NCBI GenBank assembly: GCA_032250735.1
Contig: JAVVEP010000010.1
Span: 1,224 to 65,223, forward strand
Source of the DNA: Gammaproteobacteria bacterium
GTDB lineage: Bacteria; Pseudomonadota; Gammaproteobacteria; SZUA-152
Direction of reading: 5' to 3'
DNA: 64,000 bases
In this document: piece after piece, positions 16,224-24,925 of the stretch
How the letters are laid out: every line of letters starts with the position of its first letter
How positions within the stretch are numbered: the first letter of the stretch is position 1
Made by a program: the position numbers and the translations under genes
Notes under the pieces: model-generated
What the model was told of the DNA's origin: nothing
Databases searched by the model: none
The model's input: the letters and a program-made list of their open reading frames with translations, nothing else

Positions 16224-17696
16224 ATGCGCCAACTGCCTCAACTGCTGTTCACCACCCTGCTCACTGGCTGCCTGCTTATCCCCGCCGGCATACAGGCCGA
16301 TAGCCTGTCGGCCCAATTACCCGATATCGGCAAAGTCGGTAGCAGCGTGCTCTCTCCCCGCGCCGAACAACAGCTGGGACAGGAATTTATGCGCAGCGTG
16401 CGCGGCAGCCTCAAATTACTCGATGACCGTCCCACAACCGCGTATCTACAGGGGTTGGCAGACCGGCTAGCCTCATCACTGCAGGGCGAGCATGCGCCGA
16501 TTACGGTGTTTTTGGTGGATGACCCGAGCATCAACGCCTTTGCAGGTCCGGGCGGCTTCATTGGCATTCATACCGGCTTACTGCTCTCCGCGCAGACCGA
16601 AGATGAACTTGCCTCTGTCATGGCACACGAGATTGCGCACGTCACGCAGCGACATCTGGTGCGCGCCTTTCAGGACAATCAGCGTATGAGCCTGCCCACC
16701 ATGGGGGCATTAATCGCGGCCATGGTGCTGGGTGGCACCAATCCACAGGTCGGAGAGGCGGTGCTGGCAAGCGCCGTCGCCAATAGTGCTCAACAGCAGC
16801 TCACCCACTCCCGCGGCAGCGAGCAGGAGGCCGATAATATTGGGCTGGAGATGCTGGTCAATGCCAATTTCAGCCCCTACGCCATGGTGGATTTTTTTGA
16901 AACACTTCAGAACAAACAACAGCTTACAGAGTTTTCGGCGCCGGAATTCCTGCGTACCCATCCACTGACCGTGGGCCGGATTGCGGATGCCCGAAATCGT
17001 GCCGCCCAATTCGGCCCCCAGGCATTCGGTGACAGCGCCTATTTCTCGCTGATCCAGGCCCGCACCGCCGCCTTAACCCAAAGGCCCTGGCCGACACGGC
17101 ACGGCTCTGCGGCGGCCAAAACCCATAGCCCTCACCACCCGCTCGCCCCCCAATACTTTCAGGCGCTGAGCGACGCTGGACAAGGAAACTTCGACACTGC
17201 GCGGGAGGCACTCAGCCAGTTAGTAAAGACAAACGAACATCCCGTACTGTTTCGTTACAGCGCGGCCCAGCTCGATCTCACTGCAAATCAACCCCAAAAG
17301 GCCCATGACCTCCTAAAGCAGAGCCTGGCGCTGTTTCCCGGCAATTTGCCGCTCATTGAACTCTTTGCGGAGTCTCTATTGCGCCTCCAGCAGCCCGAGC
17401 CCGCCTTACGTCTGCTCAAATCCACCCTGCGCAAATACCCTGAGCAATTTCACCTCTTTCGGCCCTACGCCCAGGCGGCGAATGCTCTTGGCCTGGAATC
17501 TGAGGCCTATCGGGCACTTGCAGAGCTGCAGTACGCGCAGGGGAACCTTCACCAGGCCGTGGATTATCTGGAAAAGGCCCTTAGAACACCCAATCTGGCG
17601 ACCTATGACCGGCTGTCACTGCAGGCCCGCCAGGACATGCTGAAAGCTGAGGTTAGCCTCCAGGAACTTTCGATTGCGCAAGAGCCGGGGAATTGA
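16224..17696 (+). CDS. bepA: BepA-type M48 metalloprotease/chaperone
   Basis: Periplasmic M48 peptidase of 490 residues that resembles BepA/YfgC, which helps assemble or degrade outer-membrane proteins such as LptD. The chosen ATG at 16224 gives a signal peptide (LPQLLFTTLLTGCLLIPAG); an in-frame start at 16137 exists. The zinc motif HEIAH is at residues 135-139, followed by the third-ligand region QEADNIG. The C-terminal half (from about residue 310) is TPR-like, as in BepA. It ends about 250 bp before soxX. lptFG also lie nearby, but no operon link is visible. Confidence 0.85.
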   Translation: MRQLPQLLFTTLLTGCLLIPAGIQADSLSAQLPDIGKVGSSVLSPRAEQQLGQEFMRSVRGSLKLLDDRPTTAYLQGLADRLASSLQGEHAPITVFLVDDPSINAFAGPGGFIGIHTGLLLSAQTEDELASVMAHEIAHVTQRHLVRAFQDNQRMSLPTMGALIAAMVLGGTNPQVGEAVLASAVANSAQQQLTHSRGSEQEADNIGLEMLVNANFSPYAMVDFFETLQNKQQLTEFSAPEFLRTHPLTVGRIADARNRAAQFGPQAFGDSAYFSLIQARTAALTQRPWPTRHGSAAAKTHSPHHPLAPQYFQALSDAGQGNFDTAREALSQLVKTNEHPVLFRYSAAQLDLTANQPQKAHDLLKQSLALFPGNLPLIELFAESLLRLQQPEPALRLLKSTLRKYPEQFHLFRPYAQAANALGLESEAYRALAELQYAQGNLHQAVDYLEKALRTPNLATYDRLSLQARQDMLKAEVSLQELSIAQEPGN

Positions 17697-17745
17697 AATT
17701 ATCCATGGAATTTGTGACTGATACGGTTTTTTTTCATCTTAACGG

Positions 17746-17773
17746 TTGTGCAATTTTGCCATTCTGTTATAAA
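17746..17773 (+). promoter_or_regulatory. Possible sigma70 promoter for the sox operon
   Basis: TTGTGC, 16 bases, then TATAAA, about 175 bp upstream of soxX. A good -10 match with a moderate -35. Assigned by eye. Confidence 0.35.
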
Positions 17774-17947
17774 AGTTTACCGTTCAGTGTGTGTTCAGCA
17801 CATCAACCGACTTAAAGACGATTTCCTGTAGATGGCGGCACCCTGCAAATAGTGGTTTTTAAGATAAGAGTTGCTGGACGCGTTAAGGTAACGCAACGAA
17901 AGAAAGTAACAGTAATAATAACTTAAATGTTGAAGGAGGAAGCAGCG

Positions 17948-18322
17948 ATGCGGAAATCCGCGAGAAGTACCCTAGCGGCGGCCGGCGCCCTGATGATTGC
18001 AATGGGAAGCCTGTCATTAACCCTGAATGTAGCAAGTGCTGCGGAAGCATCAGCCATCGAAGAAGGCAAAACGATCGCTTTTGACCGCAAAAAAGGTAAC
18101 TGCCTGGCATGCCACAAAATAGCTGGCGGCTCTCTGGAAGGCAACATTGGCCCTGCACTGGTCAATATGAAGGCTCGTTATCCTGACAAGGCCAAGCTGC
18201 GGGCACAAATTTTTGATCCCACAGTTGCCAACCCCAATACAATTATGCCTCCTTATGGCAAGCATAAAATTATTAGCGGAAGCGAACTGGATAAGGTTGT
18301 AGAATTCATCTACTCCCTGTAA
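17948..18322 (+). CDS. soxX: SoxX, monohaem cytochrome subunit
   Basis: Cytochrome c subunit of the SoxAX complex that couples thiosulfate to the SoxY carrier in the periplasm. 124 residues. AAGGAGGA seven bases upstream fixes ATG 17948. The signal peptide ends near ASAAEAS. There is one haem motif (CLACHKI) and a probable axial Met in the segment NTIMPPYG. It is first in a five-gene-type order with soxY, soxZ and soxA. Length is close to that of short SoxX proteins. Confidence 0.93.
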   Translation: MRKSARSTLAAAGALMIAMGSLSLTLNVASAAEASAIEEGKTIAFDRKKGNCLACHKIAGGSLEGNIGPALVNMKARYPDKAKLRAQIFDPTVANPNTIMPPYGKHKIISGSELDKVVEFIYSL

Positions 18323-18372
18323 TCCGAAAATTGAAACATCATTTATAAAAGCTAGAAGGAGACATCACCATC

Positions 18373-18834
18373 ATGAAACGTAGAACCTTCCTCAAAGGCA
18401 CAGTAGCCGGTGGCATGCTGGGTATCGCCGCAAGCGCTGGTTTGTTGGCACCGCGTATGGTGCTTGCTGCGTGGCCTGAATCTGCTTTTGCAGCCAAAAC
18501 CATTGACGATGCCCTGAATGCATTGTTCAGCGACACCAGCCACTCAGAAAGCAGCGACATCGAAATCAAGGCCCCCGACATTGCCGAGAATGGCGCCGTG
18601 GTACCAATCACCGTATCCACCGGCATGGCCGCAGAAACCATCAGTGTCTTGATCCAGGAAAACCCCTCCCCTCTGGCATGTAGCTTCGCCCTGGGCGGCA
18701 GCACACAGGGATTTGTCTCCACTCGCGTAAAAATGGGTAAAACCTCTGATCTGATTGCCGTTGTCAAGTCTGGCGGCAAGCTGCACAGCGCGAAAAAAAC
18801 CGTCAAAGTCACTATCGGTGGTTGCGGCGGTTAA
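18373..18834 (+). CDS. soxY: SoxY, sulfur-carrier subunit
   Basis: 153-residue subunit of SoxYZ, which holds the sulfur intermediates of thiosulfate oxidation on a C-terminal Cys. The Tat-type signal is visible (KRRTFLKGT then a hydrophobic stretch). The protein ends in the diagnostic GGCGG swinging arm. RBS AGAAGGAG is upstream. Co-transcribed with soxX (50-bp gap) and soxZ. Confidence 0.96.
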   Translation: MKRRTFLKGTVAGGMLGIAASAGLLAPRMVLAAWPESAFAAKTIDDALNALFSDTSHSESSDIEIKAPDIAENGAVVPITVSTGMAAETISVLIQENPSPLACSFALGGSTQGFVSTRVKMGKTSDLIAVVKSGGKLHSAKKTVKVTIGGCGG

Positions 18835-18878
18835 TCCCTCGCACACACACCGTTATTAACAGATAGAGGAAAAAGATA

Positions 18879-19196
18879 ATGGCCAGTAAGAATATTCGTA
18901 TCCGTGCCAAAATGAGCGGCGACGTGGCGGAGGTCAAAGCCCTGATGAGCCACCCCATGGAAACAGGGTTACGCAAAGACAGCAAGACCGGTGAAAAAAT
19001 CCCCGCGCACTTCATTAATGAAGTCGTTTGTGAGCACAAGGGAAACAAAATCCTGGTGGCATCCTGGGGCGTGGCAGTATCCAAGAATCCCTACCTATCA
19101 TTCAAATTTAAGGGTGGTGCCAAAGGCGAAACCGTTAAAGTTAGCTGGACTGATAACAAGGGCGAAAGTGCTACAGACGAAGCCACAATCGACTAA
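18879..19196 (+). CDS. soxZ: SoxZ, sulfur-carrier partner
   Basis: 105-residue immunoglobulin-like partner of SoxY. No signal sequence, as expected, because SoxZ is carried out by the Tat system with SoxY. Conserved stretch HPMETGLRKDSKTGEKIPAH is typical of SoxZ. AGAGGA lies upstream of the ATG. It sits between soxY and soxA in the same operon. Confidence 0.96.
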   Translation: MASKNIRIRAKMSGDVAEVKALMSHPMETGLRKDSKTGEKIPAHFINEVVCEHKGNKILVASWGVAVSKNPYLSFKFKGGAKGETVKVSWTDNKGESATDEATID

Positions 19197-19261
19197 CGTA
19201 AAATATAAGCTGCTGCAGGTTGTATTTGACCGCAGCAGCACTGAAGGATGGAGGAGGAGTA

Positions 19262-20098
19262 ATGATGAAAAAACTGCTTTTGATCACTGCAGCGATAAGC
19301 GTCCTTGGCGCCCCGCTGGTCAGTCAAGCCAGTCCTGAGGAGGACTTAAAGGCATTCAGGGGTTACTTCATGGAGCGTTTTCCAAACGTCCCACTGGAAG
19401 ACTTCGCTAATGGCGTTTATGCCGTCGACCCTGCTTCCCGTGAACAATGGGAAGCAATCGAGGAATTTCCGCCCTACGAAATTGCCATTGCAGAAGGTGA
19501 AGAGATGTTCAACACGCCTTTCAAAAATGGCAAAACCTATGCCAGCTGCTTCCGCAATGGTGGTATCGGGGTAAGAGGTGACTACCCCCGCTACGATACG
19601 GAAAAAGGCCAAGTCGAGACTCTCGAATCGGCGATCAATGAGTGCCGCACCAAGAATGGCGAAAAGCCTCTGGAACTGAAAAAAGGCAAAATCGCCTCTC
19701 TGTCAGCCTACATGGCCTACACCACTCGTGGACAAACTATTGACATCAAGATCCCACACGATCAGCGTGCAGTAGATGCCTATGAAGACGGCAAGCATCA
19801 TTTCTATGCGCGTCGTGGCCAGCTGAATATGGCGTGTGCGCATTGCCACGTAGACAATGCAGGCAACAAGATTCGTGCGGACATCCTGTCACCGGCGCTG
19901 GGACACCTGTCCCACTTCCCGGTTTACCGTTCCAAGTGGGGTGGTCTGGGTACCTCTCACCGACGCTTTGGCGGTTGCAATGAGCAGGTACGTGCCGCGC
20001 CCTTCAAGGCTCAAAGCACGGAATACCGCAACCTGGAATACTTCCTTACTTATATGAGTAACGGTATTCCCTGGAATGGACCTGGCGCACGTAAATAA
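19262..20098 (+). CDS. soxA: SoxA, L-cysteine S-thiosulfotransferase subunit
   Basis: Catalytic cytochrome subunit of SoxAX, about 278 residues. The start is placed at ATG 19262 (or the adjacent 19265) behind GGAGGAGG. The signal peptide ends near SQASPEED. Only one CxxCH is present (CAHCHVD, in the C-terminal half). At the place of the N-terminal haem of dihaem SoxA there is a lone Cys (ASCFRNGG), so this is the single-haem type. The conserved catalytic Cys that becomes a cysteine persulfide haem ligand is in FGGCNEQVRA. The gene is followed by a strong terminator. Confidence 0.95.
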   Translation: MMKKLLLITAAISVLGAPLVSQASPEEDLKAFRGYFMERFPNVPLEDFANGVYAVDPASREQWEAIEEFPPYEIAIAEGEEMFNTPFKNGKTYASCFRNGGIGVRGDYPRYDTEKGQVETLESAINECRTKNGEKPLELKKGKIASLSAYMAYTTRGQTIDIKIPHDQRAVDAYEDGKHHFYARRGQLNMACAHCHVDNAGNKIRADILSPALGHLSHFPVYRSKWGGLGTSHRRFGGCNEQVRAAPFKAQSTEYRNLEYFLTYMSNGIPWNGPGARK

Positions 20099-20120
20099 CG
20101 TCACCCGGCATTTCCAATTT

Positions 20121-20159
20121 AAGGCCCGACAGGTTCACTTGTCGGGCCTTTTCTTTTTT
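20121..20159 (+). terminator. Rho-independent terminator after soxA
   Basis: AAGGCCCGACA / TGTCGGGCCTT-like perfect stem with a short loop and T-rich tail, 23 bp after the soxA stop. It separates soxXYZA from soxB. Confidence 0.9.
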
Positions 20160-20424
20160 CGGCATAAATGTATTCGGACTATTCAGAAATTAATATTGTT
20201 TATTCCTGAAATTTTCGGCATTGCCTTCGGCAGCTACCCCTTTAGTAGTAAGTGCTAAACTTGGTTTTAGTGTAGTATATGGCCCAATTAACTGTGCCCT
20301 GTCTCCACGGTTAGCGAGCATAAAACCTGCCAGGAACCGTAAACTGCTAAATCCGAGATCGGCTAATTTGCCAAAAACCCAGAATTAAAATATACGTAGA
20401 ACTTAAAGTCCCAGGAGCTTTTGA
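20160..20424 (+). promoter_or_regulatory. Intergenic region upstream of soxB
   Basis: About 265 bp, AT-rich, between the soxA terminator and soxB. It presumably holds a separate soxB promoter. No operator was recognised. A CCAGGAGC lies just before the soxB ATG and may be its ribosome binding site. Confidence 0.45.
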
Positions 20425-22149
20425 ATGAACATCTCTCGTCGAGAATTTTTACAAATGCTTGCTATTGCGAGCGCCGCCGGAATCCAGTTGCCAGGACAGG
20501 CCGCAACGAAAGGACGCGTATCAGAAGAAAAGATGTATGACCTGCCAAGCTTTGGTAATGTGTCACTACTGCACTTCACCGACTGTCACGCACAACTGAT
20601 GCCCATCTGGTTCCGCGAACCCAATATTAATATTGGCATCGGCAGCATGAAATCAAAGGCACCCCACCTGGTCGGCAATTATTTCCTGGCCCGCTACGGG
20701 ATCGATCCGAATACTCCACAAGCACATGCCTTTACCTATCTAAATTTTGTTGAGGCCGCAAAGAAATACGGCAAGGTCGGTGGCTTCGCACATCTGGCAA
20801 CTTTGGTGAAACACATCCGGGCGCAACGTCCCGGCTCATTATTATTAGATGGCGGAGACACCTGGCAGGGTTCGGCCACTTCGCTCTGGACAAATGGGCA
20901 GGACATGGTCGATGCCACCAAGCTGCTGGGCGTCGATGCCATGACCGGGCACTGGGAGTTCACTTTTGGCCACGAACGCGTCAAGGAAATCATCGAAAAA
21001 GATCTCGAAGGCAATATGGATTTTGTCGCCCAGAATGTTATCGACAATCAGTGGGAAGAAGACGTCTTCAAACCGTATGTTATAAAAGAAATCAACGGTG
21101 TCCCTACCGCCATTATCGGCCAGGCCTTCCCCTACACCCCTATCGCCAATCCTCGTTACATGGTGCCGGACTGGAGTTTTGGCATCCGTGAAGAAAAGAT
21201 GCAAAAGACCGTTGAGAATGCGCGCGCGGCTGGGGCACAAGTCGTTATCGTCCTCTCGCATAACGGCATGGATGTCGATCTGAAGATGGCCAGCCGCGTA
21301 CAGGGCATTGATGCCATCATGGGTGGCCATACACACGATGCCGTACCCGAGGCCGTTAAAATCAAAAACCCTGGCGGCATCACGCTGGTGATCAACTCTG
21401 GCTCAAATGGAAAATTCCTCAGCGTACTGGACTTCGATGTACGCAATGGCAAAGTGCGCGATTTCCGCTTTAATCTGCTGCCGGTGTTCTCGAATTATCT
21501 GGAACCCGACGCGGCCATGACTGCGCATATCGAAAAGGTTCGCAAACCCTTCCAGCGCGAACTGAATGAAAAGCTCGGCGTGGCCGACGAGCTGCTTTAT
21601 CGCCGGGGCAATTTCAATGGCACCTTCGATCAATTGATCCTGGATGCTCTACTGGAGGCACAGGATGCCGATATCGCATTCTCTCCCGGCTTCCGCTGGG
21701 GAGTCAGCATACCCACGGGCGAAGACATCACCTTCGAACACGTAATGACACAAACGGCCATCACCTATCCCACGGTCACTCTCAATAAAGCCACCGGCGA
21801 GACGGTCAAACTGATCCTGGAAGATGTTGCCGACAACCTCTTCAACACCGACCCCTATTACCAGCAAGGTGGCGACATGGTGCGTGTCGGTGGACTGAAG
21901 TTCGCTATCGACCCCACCAAAACGATTGGCAATCGCATCTCCGACATGGAGCTCAAGGGCAAGCCATTGGATGCCAATAAGGAATACCGCGTCGCCGGCT
22001 GGGCCAGTGTTGAGGCTCCCCGCGAAGGTCGTCCGATCTGGGATGTCGTTGCCGATTACCTTCGTCGACAGGAGACAGTGAAGGTTGGCGAACTCAATGT
22101 GCCGAAAATCAAGGGCATCAGCAACAATCCAGGACTCGCGGATCTGTAA
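20425..22149 (+). CDS. soxB: SoxB, S-sulfosulfanyl-L-cysteine sulfohydrolase
   Basis: Periplasmic dimanganese hydrolase (574 residues) that releases sulfate from SoxY-bound thiosulfonate. It has a Tat signal (SRREFLQML then a hydrophobic run). Metal-site motifs of the 5'-nucleotidase/metallophosphoesterase family are present: LLHFTDCHAQL, GGDTWQGS, GHWEFTFGHE and GGHTHD. A C-terminal 5'-nucleotidase-like domain starts near residue 390. It follows soxXYZA but is split from it by a terminator. soxCD is not seen in this window; a Sox system without SoxCD usually deposits or relays sulfane sulfur. Confidence 0.97.
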   Translation: MNISRREFLQMLAIASAAGIQLPGQAATKGRVSEEKMYDLPSFGNVSLLHFTDCHAQLMPIWFREPNINIGIGSMKSKAPHLVGNYFLARYGIDPNTPQAHAFTYLNFVEAAKKYGKVGGFAHLATLVKHIRAQRPGSLLLDGGDTWQGSATSLWTNGQDMVDATKLLGVDAMTGHWEFTFGHERVKEIIEKDLEGNMDFVAQNVIDNQWEEDVFKPYVIKEINGVPTAIIGQAFPYTPIANPRYMVPDWSFGIREEKMQKTVENARAAGAQVVIVLSHNGMDVDLKMASRVQGIDAIMGGHTHDAVPEAVKIKNPGGITLVINSGSNGKFLSVLDFDVRNGKVRDFRFNLLPVFSNYLEPDAAMTAHIEKVRKPFQRELNEKLGVADELLYRRGNFNGTFDQLILDALLEAQDADIAFSPGFRWGVSIPTGEDITFEHVMTQTAITYPTVTLNKATGETVKLILEDVADNLFNTDPYYQQGGDMVRVGGLKFAIDPTKTIGNRISDMELKGKPLDANKEYRVAGWASVEAPREGRPIWDVVADYLRRQETVKVGELNVPKIKGISNNPGLADL

Positions 22150-22175
22150 TAGCAATCGGCTAGATCCGTAAAACT

Positions 22176-22226
22176 AAGGCATTAACATCCGGCGAACATC
22201 ATTGCCGGATGTTAATGCCTTTTTCC
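22176..22226 (+). terminator. Rho-independent terminator after soxB
   Basis: An 18-bp perfect stem (AAGGCATTAACATCCGGC and its complement) with a 10-base loop and a T run, 27 bp after the soxB stop. Confidence 0.92.
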
Positions 22227-22348
22227 ATGTTGGGCGTCGTCTGGGTAGATGTGGTGATGGGTTATTTTAATCTCGCTTTTTAGAGCCGGAATCAGAACCG
22301 AAACCCAGGACCGATTGGCCGACTAAGAAACCAGCTTCCGCTATCCGG

Positions 22349-23419
22349 TCAGTAGACCCGACGCAACATTAGATAGGCCATTACAAATGCCACCACTGCC
22401 GGGGCCAATGCGCTGAATATTGGATTTAATGCAAACACCAACCCCATATAGGCAAACATCTGGTTCAATATATAAAAACCAATACCGGCTAATGTTCCCA
22501 CCAGAATCCGGTGACCAATTCCCACTGAGCGCAGGGGGCCGAAAACGAAGGGGATGGACAGGAAAACCATTACGGCGGTTATTATCGGCGCAACAATTTT
22601 TCCCCAGAGCGCCTGCTGATAAATCCCTGCATCAAGACCATTATCTTTAAGATAGGCAACATACTGATACAAACCAACGATCGATAAGGTATTCGGTTTC
22701 ACCGTCACCACATTCAGCAAATCCGGGCTAAGATTTGTTTGCCAGGGCGACTCCGCGACACGTGCCGATGTCACCATCGACTCACCGATATCACTACTCA
22801 CCACACGCTGCAGTATCCAGCTGCCATTACGATATACCGCTGAATCAGCGCGCACCATTTTTGTCAGCCGATAGGCGGCATCGCGCTCAAAGATAAAGAT
22901 TTTTCCCAGGCGCTCGCCTGGCAGAATGTCGCGCACATTCACAAAGCTATTGCCATCCCGCGCCCACAAACCATCCTGGCTGCGCAGGGTCAGTTTGTCA
23001 GACATCGCCACCGAACGCAGCGTTTGTGCATAGCGCTCTGCCGGCGGCGCTACCCCTTCCCCAATGACGAGGGTCAATACAACGAAGAGCAATCCAATCT
23101 TCATCACTGACACAATAATACGCGACAGCGAAACTCCGGCAGCCCGCATGACCACCAATTCGCTATTGCTCGCCAGGATTCCTAGGCCAATCGTTGTTCC
23201 CAGCAAGGCACATATCGGAAACAACTGATAGGCCAGACCGGGAATGGTTAACAGTACATATTGAAACGCCTGCCAGGTGCCGTAACGACCTTTCCCAATC
23301 TGTCCGGCCTCATCCATAAAGGCAAAAAAGGCAAACAGGGTCAACAACACCCCCATCACTATCAGGGTGCTGTAACCAACATGTCGTCCAATATAACGAT
23401 CGAGAATTTGCATCGCCAT
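22349..23419 (-). CDS. lptG: LptG, LPS export permease
   Basis: Inner-membrane permease of the LptB2FG transporter that extracts lipopolysaccharide from the inner membrane. 356 residues with N-terminal helices (DRYIGRHVGYSTLIVMG), a periplasmic beta-jellyroll middle (about residues 130-265) and three C-terminal helices. Its start overlaps the lptF stop in a TAATG junction, which indicates translational coupling. A start two codons further (ATG at 23413) is possible. Confidence 0.93.
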   Translation of the reverse strand: MAMQILDRYIGRHVGYSTLIVMGVLLTLFAFFAFMDEAGQIGKGRYGTWQAFQYVLLTIPGLAYQLFPICALLGTTIGLGILASNSELVVMRAAGVSLSRIIVSVMKIGLLFVVLTLVIGEGVAPPAERYAQTLRSVAMSDKLTLRSQDGLWARDGNSFVNVRDILPGERLGKIFIFERDAAYRLTKMVRADSAVYRNGSWILQRVVSSDIGESMVTSARVAESPWQTNLSPDLLNVVTVKPNTLSIVGLYQYVAYLKDNGLDAGIYQQALWGKIVAPIITAVMVFLSIPFVFGPLRSVGIGHRILVGTLAGIGFYILNQMFAYMGLVFALNPIFSALAPAVVAFVMAYLMLRRVY

Positions 23420-24537
23420 TATGCAGCCGCTGCCTCACCTTTATTAGTGTCCCCGAACAGGCGGCGCCACACCCAGCGTGCCCCCCAGTGCCTTACCGCC
23501 AGCACGGCGACCAGGAGCATCAATGCCAGATGCACCCACCATATGCCCACACTCGGGGGAACAATCCCACGCTCCACCCAGGACATGGCAACACCGAGCG
23601 TGTTGTAGTAGGTCACAAAAATCAAAATCGCGACAAACAGCTTTGCGAAGCGTCCCTGCCGGGGCGAGGTGCGGCTCAATAGCACCGCCAGCACTGCCAG
23701 CAAGACCGTTGCCAGCGGCATCGCAAAACGCCACTGAAGTTCCGCCTGATCCGCCGGTCGTGACGAGCCCCATAAGGTATTGGTCGGAATCGCCCAGTGC
23801 GTACGACGCAACGGTGCTGCTTCCTGCACATCAAGACGTACGGCATTTTTCTCATATTGATGGATTTTGAAATCCACATCACCCGGGAGGCCCTGATAAC
23901 GATAACCATCAACTAACACCAGATAATGCGCCCCGGTGACTGGATCAATGCTCTGGTACCCACTGCGGGCAGAAAAGATATCCAGCTGTCCCTCATCCGT
24001 TGTGGCCTGCACAAAGACATTGCGCAAGCGGGTGTGATCTGCGGACAGGCTCTCCACATAGAACACCTGACTGTCCTGACCCACCTTATTAAACTGCCCC
24101 TCTGCCACGGACTCAAAGGCGGTACCCGTCTGCGCCTGTTCGCGCACCTGCAAGGCCTTCTCATGCGCCCAGGGCGTGCCCCAGAACGACAAACCTGCCA
24201 CCAGTATGCTGGCGATCATCGCAACGGAAATTACGGCAGCCAATACTCGTGTCGGACTCACACCACAGGCCGCCAGCGCCGTCATCTCACTGTCTTTATA
24301 GAGACGCCCAAACGCTAGCAAGACCGCCACGAACAATCCAAACGGCATCATCACACTGAGTGACGTAAGGGTGCGCAGCAGCAGCATTTCAAGCACGATA
24401 TCGCCGGAAATCTTTCCGACCGAGGCGTCCGCCAGATAGGCCGCAAAATAGCGCCCCATAAAGATCAGCAGCAAAACCACCAATACCGCCAGCAGGGTCT
24501 GCAGGACCTCTTTTATCAAATAACGATAAATGACCAC
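23419..24537 (-). CDS. lptF: LptF, LPS export permease
   Basis: Partner permease of LptG, 372 residues. It begins IYRYLIKEVLQTLLAV and has the LptF-like segment SEMTALAACGVSP. A periplasmic domain lies at about residues 120-265, followed by three C-terminal helices. The apparent start is GTG at 24537 with only a weak ribosome binding site. Divergent from pepA across a 388-bp spacer that contains a large palindromic element; the lptFG/pepA divergence is common in gammaproteobacteria. Confidence 0.93.
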   Translation of the reverse strand: MVIYRYLIKEVLQTLLAVLVVLLLIFMGRYFAAYLADASVGKISGDIVLEMLLLRTLTSLSVMMPFGLFVAVLLAFGRLYKDSEMTALAACGVSPTRVLAAVISVAMIASILVAGLSFWGTPWAHEKALQVREQAQTGTAFESVAEGQFNKVGQDSQVFYVESLSADHTRLRNVFVQATTDEGQLDIFSARSGYQSIDPVTGAHYLVLVDGYRYQGLPGDVDFKIHQYEKNAVRLDVQEAAPLRRTHWAIPTNTLWGSSRPADQAELQWRFAMPLATVLLAVLAVLLSRTSPRQGRFAKLFVAILIFVTYYNTLGVAMSWVERGIVPPSVGIWWVHLALMLLVAVLAVRHWGARWVWRRLFGDTNKGEAAAA

Positions 24538-24581
24538 AATGTAATCCGATAAGCCCCTAAATTCAGCCCGTGAAATGCCAA

Positions 24582-24754
24582 CCCGGATATTTCATAAACG
24601 CCTGCTGCGAGTCCGTAAGCCCATGAATCTGCGGCGTTGCGCTTGAAAAATGTGCTCAATGTACGTTAAGTACGCCTGCGCGCATTTTCCTACGCGCGCC
24701 TTGCATCTTCACGGTCTTACGGCCTCTCGCAACGCCGTTGATGAAATATCCGGG
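24582..24754. repeat. 173-bp nested palindromic element
   Basis: The outer arms CCCGGATATTTCAT and ATGAAATATCCGGG are perfect complements. Inside are further matching arms (TCCGTAAG / CTTACGG, GGCGTTGCG-like pairs, GAAAAATGTGC / GCGCATTTTC). The apex is GTAC-GTTAA-GTAC. Such long intergenic palindromes look like a dispersed element rather than a simple terminator. It occupies nearly half of the lptF/pepA divergent spacer. Confidence 0.8.
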
Positions 24755-24925
24755 CTAAAGCAAAAAACGCTATATTACACCTTTCCCGCCACTGCATCGC
24801 GCGTGGGAATCGTGTATTGCTTCAAGTACACTTAGGCCCTGCCGCGAGAAGCCGTCGCCGCCTGAAACAATGATATTAAGAACAGATATACTGCCTTCAC
24901 AACAACTTCGCCAGGTAAAACGATC
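24755..24925 (+). promoter_or_regulatory. pepA upstream region
   Basis: About 170 bp between the palindromic element and the pepA start; must hold the pepA promoter. No confident -35/-10 pair assigned. Confidence 0.35.
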
